A stretch of 8,507 nt of DNA from Caldifarciminota bacterium (GCA_027025255.1 JALVRC010000182.1:1-8507); one strand, 5' to 3'; counted from the first letter of the stretch, positions 1 to 6,384 are shown. Notes: generated by a model from the letters alone, not told the origin. Numbers and translations are program-made.

Positions 1-179
1 TCTTTAGATATAGTGAAATACAGCAAACCTGATATCCCAATAAAATACACAAAAGTCTCCCTCAATAGGAAGTTGCGGTACCATTCATCTATGTTCACCC
101 ATATAAGAAAAGGGAGGATCCAAACGAATAGCAAGGCATAAAAAAGAAAATATAAACCTAGCTTATTGGATACAAACAA
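1..179 (-). CDS. Probable membrane protein, N-terminal part (runs off window)
   Basis: A minus-strand frame is open from position 281 to the window edge with no stop. Its last ~60 codons encode a strongly hydrophobic, Trp- and Phe-rich sequence. A first membrane segment (about positions 155-97, LYFLFFYALLFVWILPFLIW) is followed by a polar loop NIDEWYRNFLLRE and a second hydrophobic stretch TFVYFIGISGLLYF up to the edge. This looks like the first two helices of an integral inner-membrane protein; I do not recognise the family. There is no ATG. TTG at 179-177 would give MFVSNKLG before helix 1, with TTG at 134-132 or GTG at 98-96 as alternatives, and none has a clear Shine-Dalgarno. A TTG start at 179 overlaps the divergent peptidase gene by 14 bases, so one of the two starts is probably wrong. 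A plus-strand frame is also open here (to a stop at 139-141) but encodes an unremarkable basic peptide. Confidence 0.45.
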   Translation of the reverse strand, partial: MFVSNKLGLYFLFYALLFVWILPFLIWVNIDEWYRNFLLRETFVYFIGISGLLYFTISK

Positions 180-975
180 CTTAAAGCGAAAAATTAATAT
201 ATATATTAACCAGGATACTATCGTTAGGGGGGATGTTATATTTATTAAGTCTTTAAGCGAAAGAATTAAGTCTGTTCGGTTTCAAAAAAAAACATATTAT
301 CCCTATTTTGTTGACAATGCATACTACGTATTTCTGCCAACAACTTATAATTCTTCTATAAATAAACAAAAAATAGAGATTGAAATGGGTGATAGTTTAT
401 ACAGTTATGCATATACATTTTTTGTTTATGTTAAAAAAAATCATTTTAAGAAAAGCAAGGTTCATTTTTCTCAGCATACTAAACAGCTTTTTAATAAAAA
501 AGGAATTGATAAAGAAAGAACAAATTTACTTTCATTGATTAAATCAAACTCGACTTTTAAAAAAATCTCTCCACCTGAAATTATTCCAGTTTTAGGAAAG
601 TATAGAATTACTTCTCCTTATGGTGCTATGCGAGTTGATGAGAATGATAAGCCTTTATGGCATCATTCTGGTGTTGATTTTGGTGCGGAAACTGGTACCC
701 CTATAATATCTCCTTCAGAGGGGATTGTGTTATTTGCTGATAGTCTTATTCTTCAAGGCAATTGTATTGTTATTGATCATGGTGCAGGTATAAAATCTGT
801 ATATTTTCATTTAAATAAGTTGTATGTAAAAGAAGGACAGGTTGTAAAGAAAAAAGAAATTATTGGTTCTGTCGGAGCGACTGGACTATCTACAGGCCCA
901 CATCTGCATTTTGGTATATACGTAAATGGTAAACCAATAAATCCTTTAAACTTTATAAAAAGGAGGTTTAAATGA
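166..975 (+). CDS. M23 family (LytM/lysostaphin-type) zinc metallopeptidase
   Basis: Predicted cell-wall endopeptidase of 269 residues that would cut peptide cross-links of peptidoglycan. Residues ~11-100 form a beta-rich N-terminal domain (INIYINQDTIVRGDVIFIKS...) like the Ig-like domain preceding the catalytic domain in other M23 proteins. Residues ~105-140 are a linker, and ~143-262 are the LytM domain beginning ITSPYGAMR. The zinc ligands are present: H167 and D171 (HSGVD) and H248 of GPHLHFG. H215 (YFHL) and H246 complete the active site, so it should be active. The start is uncertain. TTG at 166 is the only usual start that keeps the whole N-terminal domain, but it has no clear Shine-Dalgarno and gives no signal peptide. 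The next in-frame ATG is at 385 (residue 74) and would cut into that domain. An in-frame stop at 139-141 limits extension. The stop overlaps the next gene's ATG (ATGA). Family call is firm; start and export route are not. Confidence 0.9.
   Translation: MDTNNLKRKINIYINQDTIVRGDVIFIKSLSERIKSVRFQKKTYYPYFVDNAYYVFLPTTYNSSINKQKIEIEMGDSLYSYAYTFFVYVKKNHFKKSKVHFSQHTKQLFNKKGIDKERTNLLSLIKSNSTFKKISPPEIIPVLGKYRITSPYGAMRVDENDKPLWHHSGVDFGAETGTPIISPSEGIVLFADSLILQGNCIVIDHGAGIKSVYFHLNKLYVKEGQVVKKKEIIGSVGATGLSTGPHLHFGIYVNGKPINPLNFIKRRFK
961..966 (+). promoter_or_regulatory. Shine-Dalgarno of the TPR gene, inside the M23 coding end
   Basis: AGGAGG lies five bases before the ATG at 972. It is read simultaneously as the two arginines of the peptidase C-terminus (FIKRRFK). 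It decides the start of the downstream gene and, with the ATGA overlap, implies translational coupling. Confidence 0.85.
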
Positions 976-1700
976 AAAAACTCATTTTAGGGTTTATTTT
1001 TGTTTTTTCTTTTATTTACAGTAATGAATTAGGTTCTGTTCTTAACGAGCTTGATAGTATGTATAATTATAGACATAAGTCAAAATATACCTTATGGAAT
1101 ATGTTAAAGATAATAGATTCTTTTTTAGTTAAGTATCCTTTTGATGCGTCATTATTAACAAGGAAAGCTACCGTATATTTAAAGATCGGTGATGCAAAGA
1201 CAAAAAAATCAGAGAAATTATTTTTCTATAGTAAATCTAAAAAAGTTGCTAAAGAGTGTATAGAAAAGCATCCAAAGTGTGCGGATTGTTTTTTCTGGTA
1301 TGGAGCCAGTATGGGGAGAATTGGACAAACAAAGGGAGTGTTAAAATCACTTTCTCTTGTAGGACCAATAAAAAAAGCTTTTCTTAAAGCAATTAGCATT
1401 GATTCAAAGCATTATATGTCTCTTGCTGCTTTAGGAGTTTTATATTATGAGCTACCTGGATTTGCAGGAGGTGATATAAATAAGTCAATTAAATATATAA
1501 AAGAAGCAATAGCAGTTAAACCCAATTATACTCTTGCGTGGGTTAATTTAGGTACAGCTTATTTTAAAAAAGGCAAAAAACAGAAAGCAAAAGCAGCATT
1601 AAAGTATGTAATTAGTTGTAGAAATCCTCTTATTCCTTCTGATTATTTTTTAAATGATTTAAAACAGGCAAAAAAGTTACTTAAAAGAGTGGAGAAATAG
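972..1700 (+). CDS. Secreted tetratricopeptide-repeat protein
   Basis: A 242-residue protein with an N-terminal signal peptide: MKK, then a hydrophobic core (LILGFIFVFSFIY), with probable cleavage near residues 17-18 (S|NE). It is therefore probably periplasmic or membrane-tethered. The mature part is helical with TPR-like units at about 40-72 (LWNMLKIIDSFLVKYPFDAS), 130-163 (IKKAFLKAISIDSKHYMSLA), 167-197 (GGDINKSIKYIKEAIAVKPN) and a terminal capping helix. The CxxC-like pair C103/C106 (KCADCFFWYG) and the ALGVLYYELPGFAGGD stretch resemble the TatT (TRAP-transporter-associated TPR) family and eukaryotic RMDN-type TPR proteins. That resemblance is suggestive only, and no transporter genes are adjacent. 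TPRs usually mediate protein-protein contacts. Tight coupling to the peptidase suggests it assists or scaffolds envelope work (inference). The start is secure because of a strong AGGAGG and the signal peptide. The stop codon lies inside the hairpin at 1685-1725. Confidence 0.85.
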   Translation: MKKLILGFIFVFSFIYSNELGSVLNELDSMYNYRHKSKYTLWNMLKIIDSFLVKYPFDASLLTRKATVYLKIGDAKTKKSEKLFFYSKSKKVAKECIEKHPKCADCFFWYGASMGRIGQTKGVLKSLSLVGPIKKAFLKAISIDSKHYMSLAALGVLYYELPGFAGGDINKSIKYIKEAIAVKPNYTLAWVNLGTAYFKKGKKQKAKAALKYVISCRNPLIPSDYFLNDLKQAKKLLKRVEK

Positions 1701-1725
1701 GTAATTTACCAAATTCTCCACTCTT
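1685..1725. terminator. Hairpin between convergent genes, likely transcription terminator
   Basis: AAGAGTGGAGAA at 1685-1696 pairs perfectly with TTCTCCACTCTT at 1714-1725 (12 bp). The loop holds a small second palindrome, ggtaa-t-ttacc, at 1700-1710. Read on the minus strand, the stem runs into TTTT (1686-1683) and a further T run shortly after, a plausible intrinsic terminator for the long minus-strand operon ending at 1736. On the plus strand no T-run follows, so any effect there would be weaker or Rho-assisted. The left arm and loop include the last codons and stop of the TPR gene. Confidence 0.7.
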
Positions 1726-1735
1726 AGTACAAAAA

Positions 1736-4678
1736 TCAGTTAGAGATTACCATCTTCTTAATAACCTTTCGTTTTTTGGATTTAGGATTATCAGGTTTTA
1801 GTGTAAAAACGTAAAAGTATATACCTGTTGATAGGGTTTCTCCTTTATAGTTTTTAGCTGACCATAAGAGATTGTTATTGATTCGCCTGCTCCATATAAA
1901 CTGACCTGCTTCATGGTGAATATTATTAATTAGTTTCGCAACAAATTCGCCGCTTCTATTGAATACTTCAAGGTTAACATTCCCTGCTTCAGGTAAACTA
2001 TAGAAAAAGTCTGTGGAGTTCGTAAATGGGTTTGGGAAATTATGAACATTAAAAACCGGGAGAACTTTTGTCCAGACTAAAGCACTATCCATTACAGTAC
2101 TATCTCTGAAAGAATGAGCCTTGAAGTATATTTGATCGTAAAGATTTAAAAAAGCATCATAAGGTCCTGTTATTTGTAAGCCAGTACTGTCAATGGGAAT
2201 TACATTCAAGGTTATGGATATCGTATCAAAACCTTCTATTTCAACATCATTAGATCCGTCATTATCAAAATCTTTGAGTATTCTATTAGCTGTATACGTA
2301 TAATCCCATTGACCACCACGTATGAAAAGGTGAACAGTATCAGAGAATTTGGAATTGTTTATAATCCTTAAGTTGTATGTTGCCTGTTCATTCGGATTAA
2401 TTATACTTCCTGTATCCGGTTCAACTATTAATTTGGGCGGTTCGCCCTTTATATGGGTTATAAGTAAAACACTATCTTTTACAGTGTCACTTACTGAGGA
2501 CTGAGCATGGATATAACAGAAATCAGTATAGCCAAAAGGAGCATTGTTGGGTGTTATAATTCTTACATAAAATTCAGTACTATCACCAATATCTATTCTG
2601 CCAAGATCTAATTGGCCGTCACCATCAGTGTCTAATAAGGGTTGGTTATTGATACTATAAAATGCAATGTCCCATGTTTGTGTTAATCCAGTATAATTTA
2701 AATCAATTACATCATTTGTATTACCATTATTTTTTACCCATAGATAGTAATCAATACTATCTCCCGGGAAAAGGCTGTCTTCTCTTTGAGGCCATATCAG
2801 GACGGCAGGGATTGAGGTAGCTTCAATAATATAAACAGCACTATCCATTAATGTGGTATCAAGTAAGCTTTGTCCATATAGAATTATGGTATCTCTGTCA
2901 CCTGCATTTGCAGTGTTGGGAATATTAACAGTTAAGCGCAAAGATCTTAGACCACTGTTACCATTTACAAGTAATGTATCTCCATTATTTATCGTTTTGT
3001 TGCCATCAGTTAAATGATAATTCCAGTTTTGATACGAAACATGGCTTATTTTTATTGTATCCATATAACTGCCATTATTTATAATTCTGGGAATGAAAAG
3101 AACACTATCTCCAGGATATGTGAAAAGAATACTATCAGGTTCAACGATAATTCCTGCAGAGCCTTTTTCGTATCTAACCCAGATATTTTCAATCCTTACT
3201 GGTTTATCCTGAAAGTTAGAATCCACTCTTTCGTATTCAAGCTTATATTGTAGATATCTGTCACCGTTCTTAACCCCATATTTAGTTAATGTGTCTCCAG
3301 AGAAGGAAAGTGGTTCACTCCATTGTTTAGATAAAATTTCGTCAAAGTTTGTGGAGGAGCGGACACGCATTCTAAAAACATAACCTCTTGGTAGGCATAT
3401 TTTCCATCCAGCTTCATACCATGCTGGTAAATACCCGGCATCAAGAACTGTGGATTCCACCCAACCTTTAGAGCTATACTTAACTATCATTTTGTTTTCC
3501 CACCATGCATATTCACCTACTGAACCACCGACAATGTCAATATCACTATCACAGTCTAATGGATCAAGATTGTCAATATATACCCAATGACTCTCAATGA
3601 AGTTGTCAATAAGATTTTCTTTGAATGTGCCATCAGAATTCTGTTTAAACCAGCCTATTTTTTGATATGTACTAACTATGTCAGGGAAACCATCCAGATC
3701 AACATCCCCGGCGATTCCTCCATCAGCATAGTCTCCATCATTGGTAACAATATGAGAGCGAAAGCTCCCACCTGTAGATAATTGGTTTTCATACCACCGT
3801 AAACCAATATCTCTGTATCCACCCATTATATCAGGATATCCGTCTCTGTTGAAATCAGCAACACCACAACCATCAAATGAACTGGTTTGAAATACTATTT
3901 TGAAAGTAAAATCTCCTTGATTAAGAGAAACTAAAAGAGGCCATTGACTGCCTCCATAGTCTAAAAGACCATCCTGGTTAAAGTCCGCAACCCAGATTCT
4001 TCTTATTGATGTTGAGCTATAAAAAGCAAGGGTAAAGTTCTGGTTGTCATTTTTATATATTTCAACTGGTCCAGCAGGATCATTCCCACTCCCTGTTTGT
4101 GCTGCAATAACATCTATGTCTCCGTCATTATCAAAATCCCCACTGTTAGCCCAGATGTAGCCTGTTTTATCTGTGATTTTGTGTGAGGTGAAGGTCATTG
4201 AAGTAGTTTGTTCTAACCAGTATAATCCTCCTTGATAGTTCTGTTGGTTTTCAACTGTATAAAGTATATCCATATCTCCGTCAGAGTCAACATCAGATGG
4301 CATCACAAAAGAGTAGGTTTCACCGGTTAAGACTACTCTTTTGTCAAAATTGCCATCTCCGTCGTTAATAAAAATTACCAGTTGTTTTTGCCTGGAAATA
4401 GGTGCAATAAGGTCTAAATCTCCGTCTCCATCAATGTCTCCTGGCATGATATCTGAATAAATATTTCCTCCACTTGTTCCCAGTGAATGTTTTTCCCAGT
4501 TTTGTTCATTGATCTCAAGTGAGTAAGGTATCAGAAATAATTGATTCATTGGTACAAATAGGCTTTCAGCCGCATAATATCCGTTAGAGTCAGCCCAGCT
4601 CTGGACTGGACCGATTATGCTATCACCACCTGCAAAAGAATTTTGCACAATTGTTATAGAAAAGATAATGATACTCAT
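1736..4678 (-). CDS. Large secreted FG-GAP/Ig-like repeat protein with T9SS sorting domain
   Basis: A 980-residue predicted surface or secreted protein. Residues 1-16 are a signal-like hydrophobic segment ending SFA|GGD, without basic residues. Residues ~60-395 carry seven DxDxDG-type calcium-binding motifs about 50 residues apart, as in FG-GAP/VCBS propellers. Residues ~400-503 (GWVESTVLDAGY...RYLQYKLEYERV...IWVRYE) look like a jelly-roll/discoidin-like beta-sandwich. Residues ~509-872 are three Ig-like repeats. Residues ~877-980 are a T9SS type A/FlgD-like tail (NFPNPF, YSLPEAGNV, STGIYFY, KKMVISN). By analogy it is exported, passes the outer membrane by T9SS and is displayed or released, probably binding a glycan, protein or surface; no catalytic motif was seen. 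It is last in the operon, starting 4 nt after the preceding stop. There is no Shine-Dalgarno, so translation is probably coupled. Domain calls are secure, the ligand is unknown. Confidence 0.9.
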   Translation of the reverse strand: MSIIIFSITIVQNSFAGGDSIIGPVQSWADSNGYYAAESLFVPMNQLFLIPYSLEINEQNWEKHSLGTSGGNIYSDIMPGDIDGDGDLDLIAPISRQKQLVIFINDGDGNFDKRVVLTGETYSFVMPSDVDSDGDMDILYTVENQQNYQGGLYWLEQTTSMTFTSHKITDKTGYIWANSGDFDNDGDIDVIAAQTGSGNDPAGPVEIYKNDNQNFTLAFYSSTSIRRIWVADFNQDGLLDYGGSQWPLLVSLNQGDFTFKIVFQTSSFDGCGVADFNRDGYPDIMGGYRDIGLRWYENQLSTGGSFRSHIVTNDGDYADGGIAGDVDLDGFPDIVSTYQKIGWFKQNSDGTFKENLIDNFIESHWVYIDNLDPLDCDSDIDIVGGSVGEYAWWENKMIVKYSSKGWVESTVLDAGYLPAWYEAGWKICLPRGYVFRMRVRSSTNFDEILSKQWSEPLSFSGDTLTKYGVKNGDRYLQYKLEYERVDSNFQDKPVRIENIWVRYEKGSAGIIVEPDSILFTYPGDSVLFIPRIINNGSYMDTIKISHVSYQNWNYHLTDGNKTINNGDTLLVNGNSGLRSLRLTVNIPNTANAGDRDTIILYGQSLLDTTLMDSAVYIIEATSIPAVLIWPQREDSLFPGDSIDYYLWVKNNGNTNDVIDLNYTGLTQTWDIAFYSINNQPLLDTDGDGQLDLGRIDIGDSTEFYVRIITPNNAPFGYTDFCYIHAQSSVSDTVKDSVLLITHIKGEPPKLIVEPDTGSIINPNEQATYNLRIINNSKFSDTVHLFIRGGQWDYTYTANRILKDFDNDGSNDVEIEGFDTISITLNVIPIDSTGLQITGPYDAFLNLYDQIYFKAHSFRDSTVMDSALVWTKVLPVFNVHNFPNPFTNSTDFFYSLPEAGNVNLEVFNRSGEFVAKLINNIHHEAGQFIWSRRINNNLLWSAKNYKGETLSTGIYFYVFTLKPDNPKSKKRKVIKKMVISN
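2063..3154 (-). repeat. Three Ig-like repeats in the 980-residue protein
   Basis: Repeats begin near residues 509 (GIIVEPDSILFTYPGDS), 626 (VLIWPQREDSLFPGDS) and 749 (KLIVEPDTGSIINPNEQ). Each continues with an NNG/NNS turn plus D-T/D-V strand (RIINNGSYMDTI, WVKNNGNTNDVI, RIINNSKFSDTV). Each ends in a similar S-x(2,3)-D-[TS]-x(2,3)-DS strand at 601-616, 724-739 and 853-868. They resemble NEW3/CARDB-type stalk domains. Repeats two and three contain an extra Asp-rich loop (683-690 and 803-811). Confidence 0.8.
3533..4438 (-). repeat. Seven FG-GAP/VCBS calcium-loop motifs (beta-propeller)
   Basis: Aspartate-rich loops begin at residues 81 (DIDGDGDLD), 129 (DVDSDGDMD), 181 (DFDNDGDID), 232 (DFNQDGLLD), 275 (DFNRDGYPD), 325 (DVDLDGFPD) and 375 (DCDSDIDI) of the 980-residue protein. 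The spacings are 48, 51, 51, 43, 50 and 50. Regular spacing and the number seven match a single seven-bladed propeller. The seventh loop is two residues shorter and lacks the DG turn. Confidence 0.85.
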
Positions 4679-4682
4679 TTTT

Positions 4683-5690
4683 CTAATTTATAACTGTTAT
4701 TTTTTTTATGTAAGTCTGAGAGTCAGTAGTAATTTTAATAAAGAATACGCCGTTGTTTAATTCATAATGGTAATTTTTTGGTTTTAAATATTCTGAAGAT
4801 ACAATCTTTTTCCCTAAAATATTAAAGATTTCAAGCTCTTCTATCCCGGATTTTATATTAAGATAAAGATTATTGCCTTTTATTTCAATATTAAAAGGTT
4901 CATCACTTTTTCCTTTATAATTTTCAAGTATATAGGAAGTTGAATAAAGATAGCCATCATCTTTAGCCTGGGTAAAATTATCATCTGTTTCATTATCTTT
5001 ACTCGTTATAAAAGCGCTGTTCCCTATCTTTTTTACTAACCATGTGTATTTAATTTCTGTTGTTATGGTTGTATCAGTAAAGTTGCCAACGGTTGTAAAT
5101 GTTATTGAGGTGTCGTATGTTTTTATCCTTAATGCATTGAAGTTCCCTTTAGGAACTTTTAATATGCCTTCACCGTCCACAATAGAATAAGAAGTGTCCA
5201 ATACATGAGTAATAATGTCAAGTGCTCCAACTGAAAATGTATCGTTTTCTTCCCATGAGGTACGCCATGAGGTGTTAAAATTTAAAGGGAAAGTAGTAAT
5301 AAGATGAGGGGTATCAAATTTACGCACTATCTCTATTGTTGTATCTGTTTTTTCAGCTTTATGAGCATTCCCTAAGGCTTCTAATTTATCACTGGAAACT
5401 TTATAGAATGCCCATGTATAATAACTTCCGTCTTCGTCGGTAAAATGCCAGTAGTGAACTCTATTAGCATTAGGAAAGCTGTCTTTATATTCAGCATCAT
5501 CTGGATTAATATACTGAATCTTAAAAATTCTTCCTTCTGTTTTGTCGCTATAGTCCCAGGTCTGTGATAGACCAGGATTGCCAACATTAACACTTATTTC
5601 ATTAGATGTGTCAGATATAATTTCTACATATGTTCCTATAGGTGCAAGGTCATCACTATTGAAGGTTACTGCAAAAAAAACTAACAACAT
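4683..5690 (-). CDS. Secreted protein of unknown function with minimal T9SS C-terminal domain
   Basis: A 335-residue predicted exported protein. The N-terminus MLLVFFAVTFNS is a short hydrophobic segment with no basic residues, consistent with a minimal signal peptide. The body (~15-260) is beta-rich, with an early NPGLSQTWDYS element (residues 38-48) similar to the 'G-x-QTWD-[FY]-S' motif near the start of many Bacteroidetes secreted proteins. No catalytic motif is recognisable. Residues ~281-335 (SGIEELEIFNILGKKIVSS...NNGVFFIKITTDS...KKITVIN) match the pattern of the Por_Secre_tail/T9SS sorting domain. This tail is shorter than that of the downstream protein and lacks the PNP motif. The start is fixed by AGGAGG at 5700-5695 (minus strand), four bases before the ATG. 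It starts 1 nt after the lipoprotein stop and ends 4 nt before the FG-GAP gene. It may be a partner or co-exported cargo of the outer-membrane complex (inference). Confidence 0.82.
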   Translation of the reverse strand: MLLVFFAVTFNSDDLAPIGTYVEIISDTSNEISVNVGNPGLSQTWDYSDKTEGRIFKIQYINPDDAEYKDSFPNANRVHYWHFTDEDGSYYTWAFYKVSSDKLEALGNAHKAEKTDTTIEIVRKFDTPHLITTFPLNFNTSWRTSWEENDTFSVGALDIITHVLDTSYSIVDGEGILKVPKGNFNALRIKTYDTSITFTTVGNFTDTTITTEIKYTWLVKKIGNSAFITSKDNETDDNFTQAKDDGYLYSTSYILENYKGKSDEPFNIEIKGNNLYLNIKSGIEELEIFNILGKKIVSSEYLKPKNYHYELNNGVFFIKITTDSQTYIKKITVIN

Positions 5691-5691
5691 A

Positions 5692-6384
5692 TTACCTCCT
5701 TTTTTTAAATATTTTTGTATTTTTTACATTAAAACCATAAAACTTGCCATAGTAATCAGGCAAAGTATCTTCTAAATCGTCGTTTATATTTGAATATGCA
5801 AAGAATCCTGCGCTGTCTAAGGCAAATATAGATAAATTAAAAAAGGTATCTGTTTTTACATTGTCTAAGGAAATCGTAAAAAGAATGGTATCAGTTTCTG
5901 GATATTCGTACTTAAAAAAACTTCCTTTTAACGTTTCATTAATATAAATAAAATATATATAGTTGTCCATCCCGGGTTTTATTTCTATTAAAAGAGAATT
6001 TAAAACTGTATCGTTTTCTTGAGGGGAAAGGACTTCGTATTTATCAGGTATTTTACAGCTAACGTTTAAGTCTCTGTTTTCTCCAGTAATTTTTAAAGTG
6101 TATTTTCTCCCGTCTATCGGTGAGAAAAGACCTATAAATTCTTCAGAGTTTATTCTTTCTAATTTAAAGGTATCCTTAGATGAATAAACCCAGGCATTAA
6201 CATCTACAAACCCTTTTGTTTGATTGAGTTTTAAAATCTTGGTAATTATTACTTTTTGTGTATCTTTATCTGTTCTTAAGACGCTAAAAATGTTGTATTT
6301 TTTTATATCGGCATTTATTACAGGTTCTTGAGAACAATTAACCATAAGGAAAAGGGCTAATAGAACTGTATATTTAACTTTCAT
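5692..6384 (-). CDS. DUF4249-like outer-membrane/surface lipoprotein
   Basis: A 230-residue predicted lipoprotein. The signal is MKVKYTVLLALFLMVNC, with C17 as the lipidated cysteine. The lipobox (LMVN|C) has Asn at -1 instead of the usual Gly/Ala/Ser. The mature N-terminus (KYNIFSVLRTDKDTQKVIIT) is followed by a beta-rich region with VDVNAWVYSSKDTFKL and GLFSPIDGRKYTLKITGENR, then a KIPD segment. This order (conserved entry strand, 'gA-V' strand, 'gr-Y-L-I' strand, then 'vP') resembles DUF4249-type lipoproteins encoded next to TonB receptors in Bacteroidetes. Residues ~120-225 form a second beta-rich part. The ATG overlaps the receptor stop (ATGA), and AAAGG (6396-6392) six to seven bases upstream supports the start. 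It is probably the accessory surface subunit of the receptor; the ligand is unknown. Lipoprotein is likely, the DUF4249 link moderate. Confidence 0.78.
   Translation of the reverse strand: MKVKYTVLLALFLMVNCSQEPVINADIKKYNIFSVLRTDKDTQKVIITKILKLNQTKGFVDVNAWVYSSKDTFKLERINSEEFIGLFSPIDGRKYTLKITGENRDLNVSCKIPDKYEVLSPQENDTVLNSLLIEIKPGMDNYIYFIYINETLKGSFFKYEYPETDTILFTISLDNVKTDTFFNLSIFALDSAGFFAYSNINDDLEDTLPDYYGKFYGFNVKNTKIFKKRR
5695..5700 (-). promoter_or_regulatory. Shine-Dalgarno of the 335-residue secreted protein
   Basis: AGGAGG (minus strand) sits four bases before the ATG at 5690-5688. It is also the final Arg-Arg of the upstream lipoprotein (KIFKKRR), directly before its TAA. It fixes the start of the 335-residue gene and indicates coupling. 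Confidence 0.85.

Noticed and set aside
1..141. Plus-strand open frame ending TAA at 139-141, possibly the tail of a gene before M23
   Set aside because: The peptide is basic and featureless, whereas the opposite strand encodes coherent membrane segments. Kept only as an uncertainty.
151..156. TATAAA as a possible -10 element for the M23 gene
   Set aside because: No acceptable -35 is found at the right spacing and the region probably codes on the minus strand, so AT-richness makes this uninformative.
1754..1777. PKSKKRKV near the C-terminus of the 980-residue protein, resembling a nuclear localisation signal
   Set aside because: This is a bacterial secreted protein; the basic run is an insert between the last strands of the sorting domain and the resemblance is coincidental.
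3014..3253. Plus-strand open frame of 79 codons
   Set aside because: It lies wholly antisense to the strongly supported 980-residue gene, with no Shine-Dalgarno and no recognisable domain.
3587..3781. Plus-strand open frame of 64 codons
   Set aside because: It is antisense to the FG-GAP propeller region and is a by-product of the opposite coding frame.
1736..4678. Integrin-like or adhesin identity for the FG-GAP protein
   Set aside because: FG-GAP propellers occur in many secreted bacterial proteins. Nothing specific to host-cell adhesion (for example an RGD motif or anchor) was seen.
5381..5593. Minus-strand open frame of 70 codons
   Set aside because: It overlaps the 335-residue gene on the same strand in another frame and has no ribosome-binding signal.
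5578..5775. Plus-strand open frame of 65 codons
   Set aside because: It is antisense across the lipoprotein/335-residue junction, where a strong minus-strand Shine-Dalgarno and coupled genes are evident.
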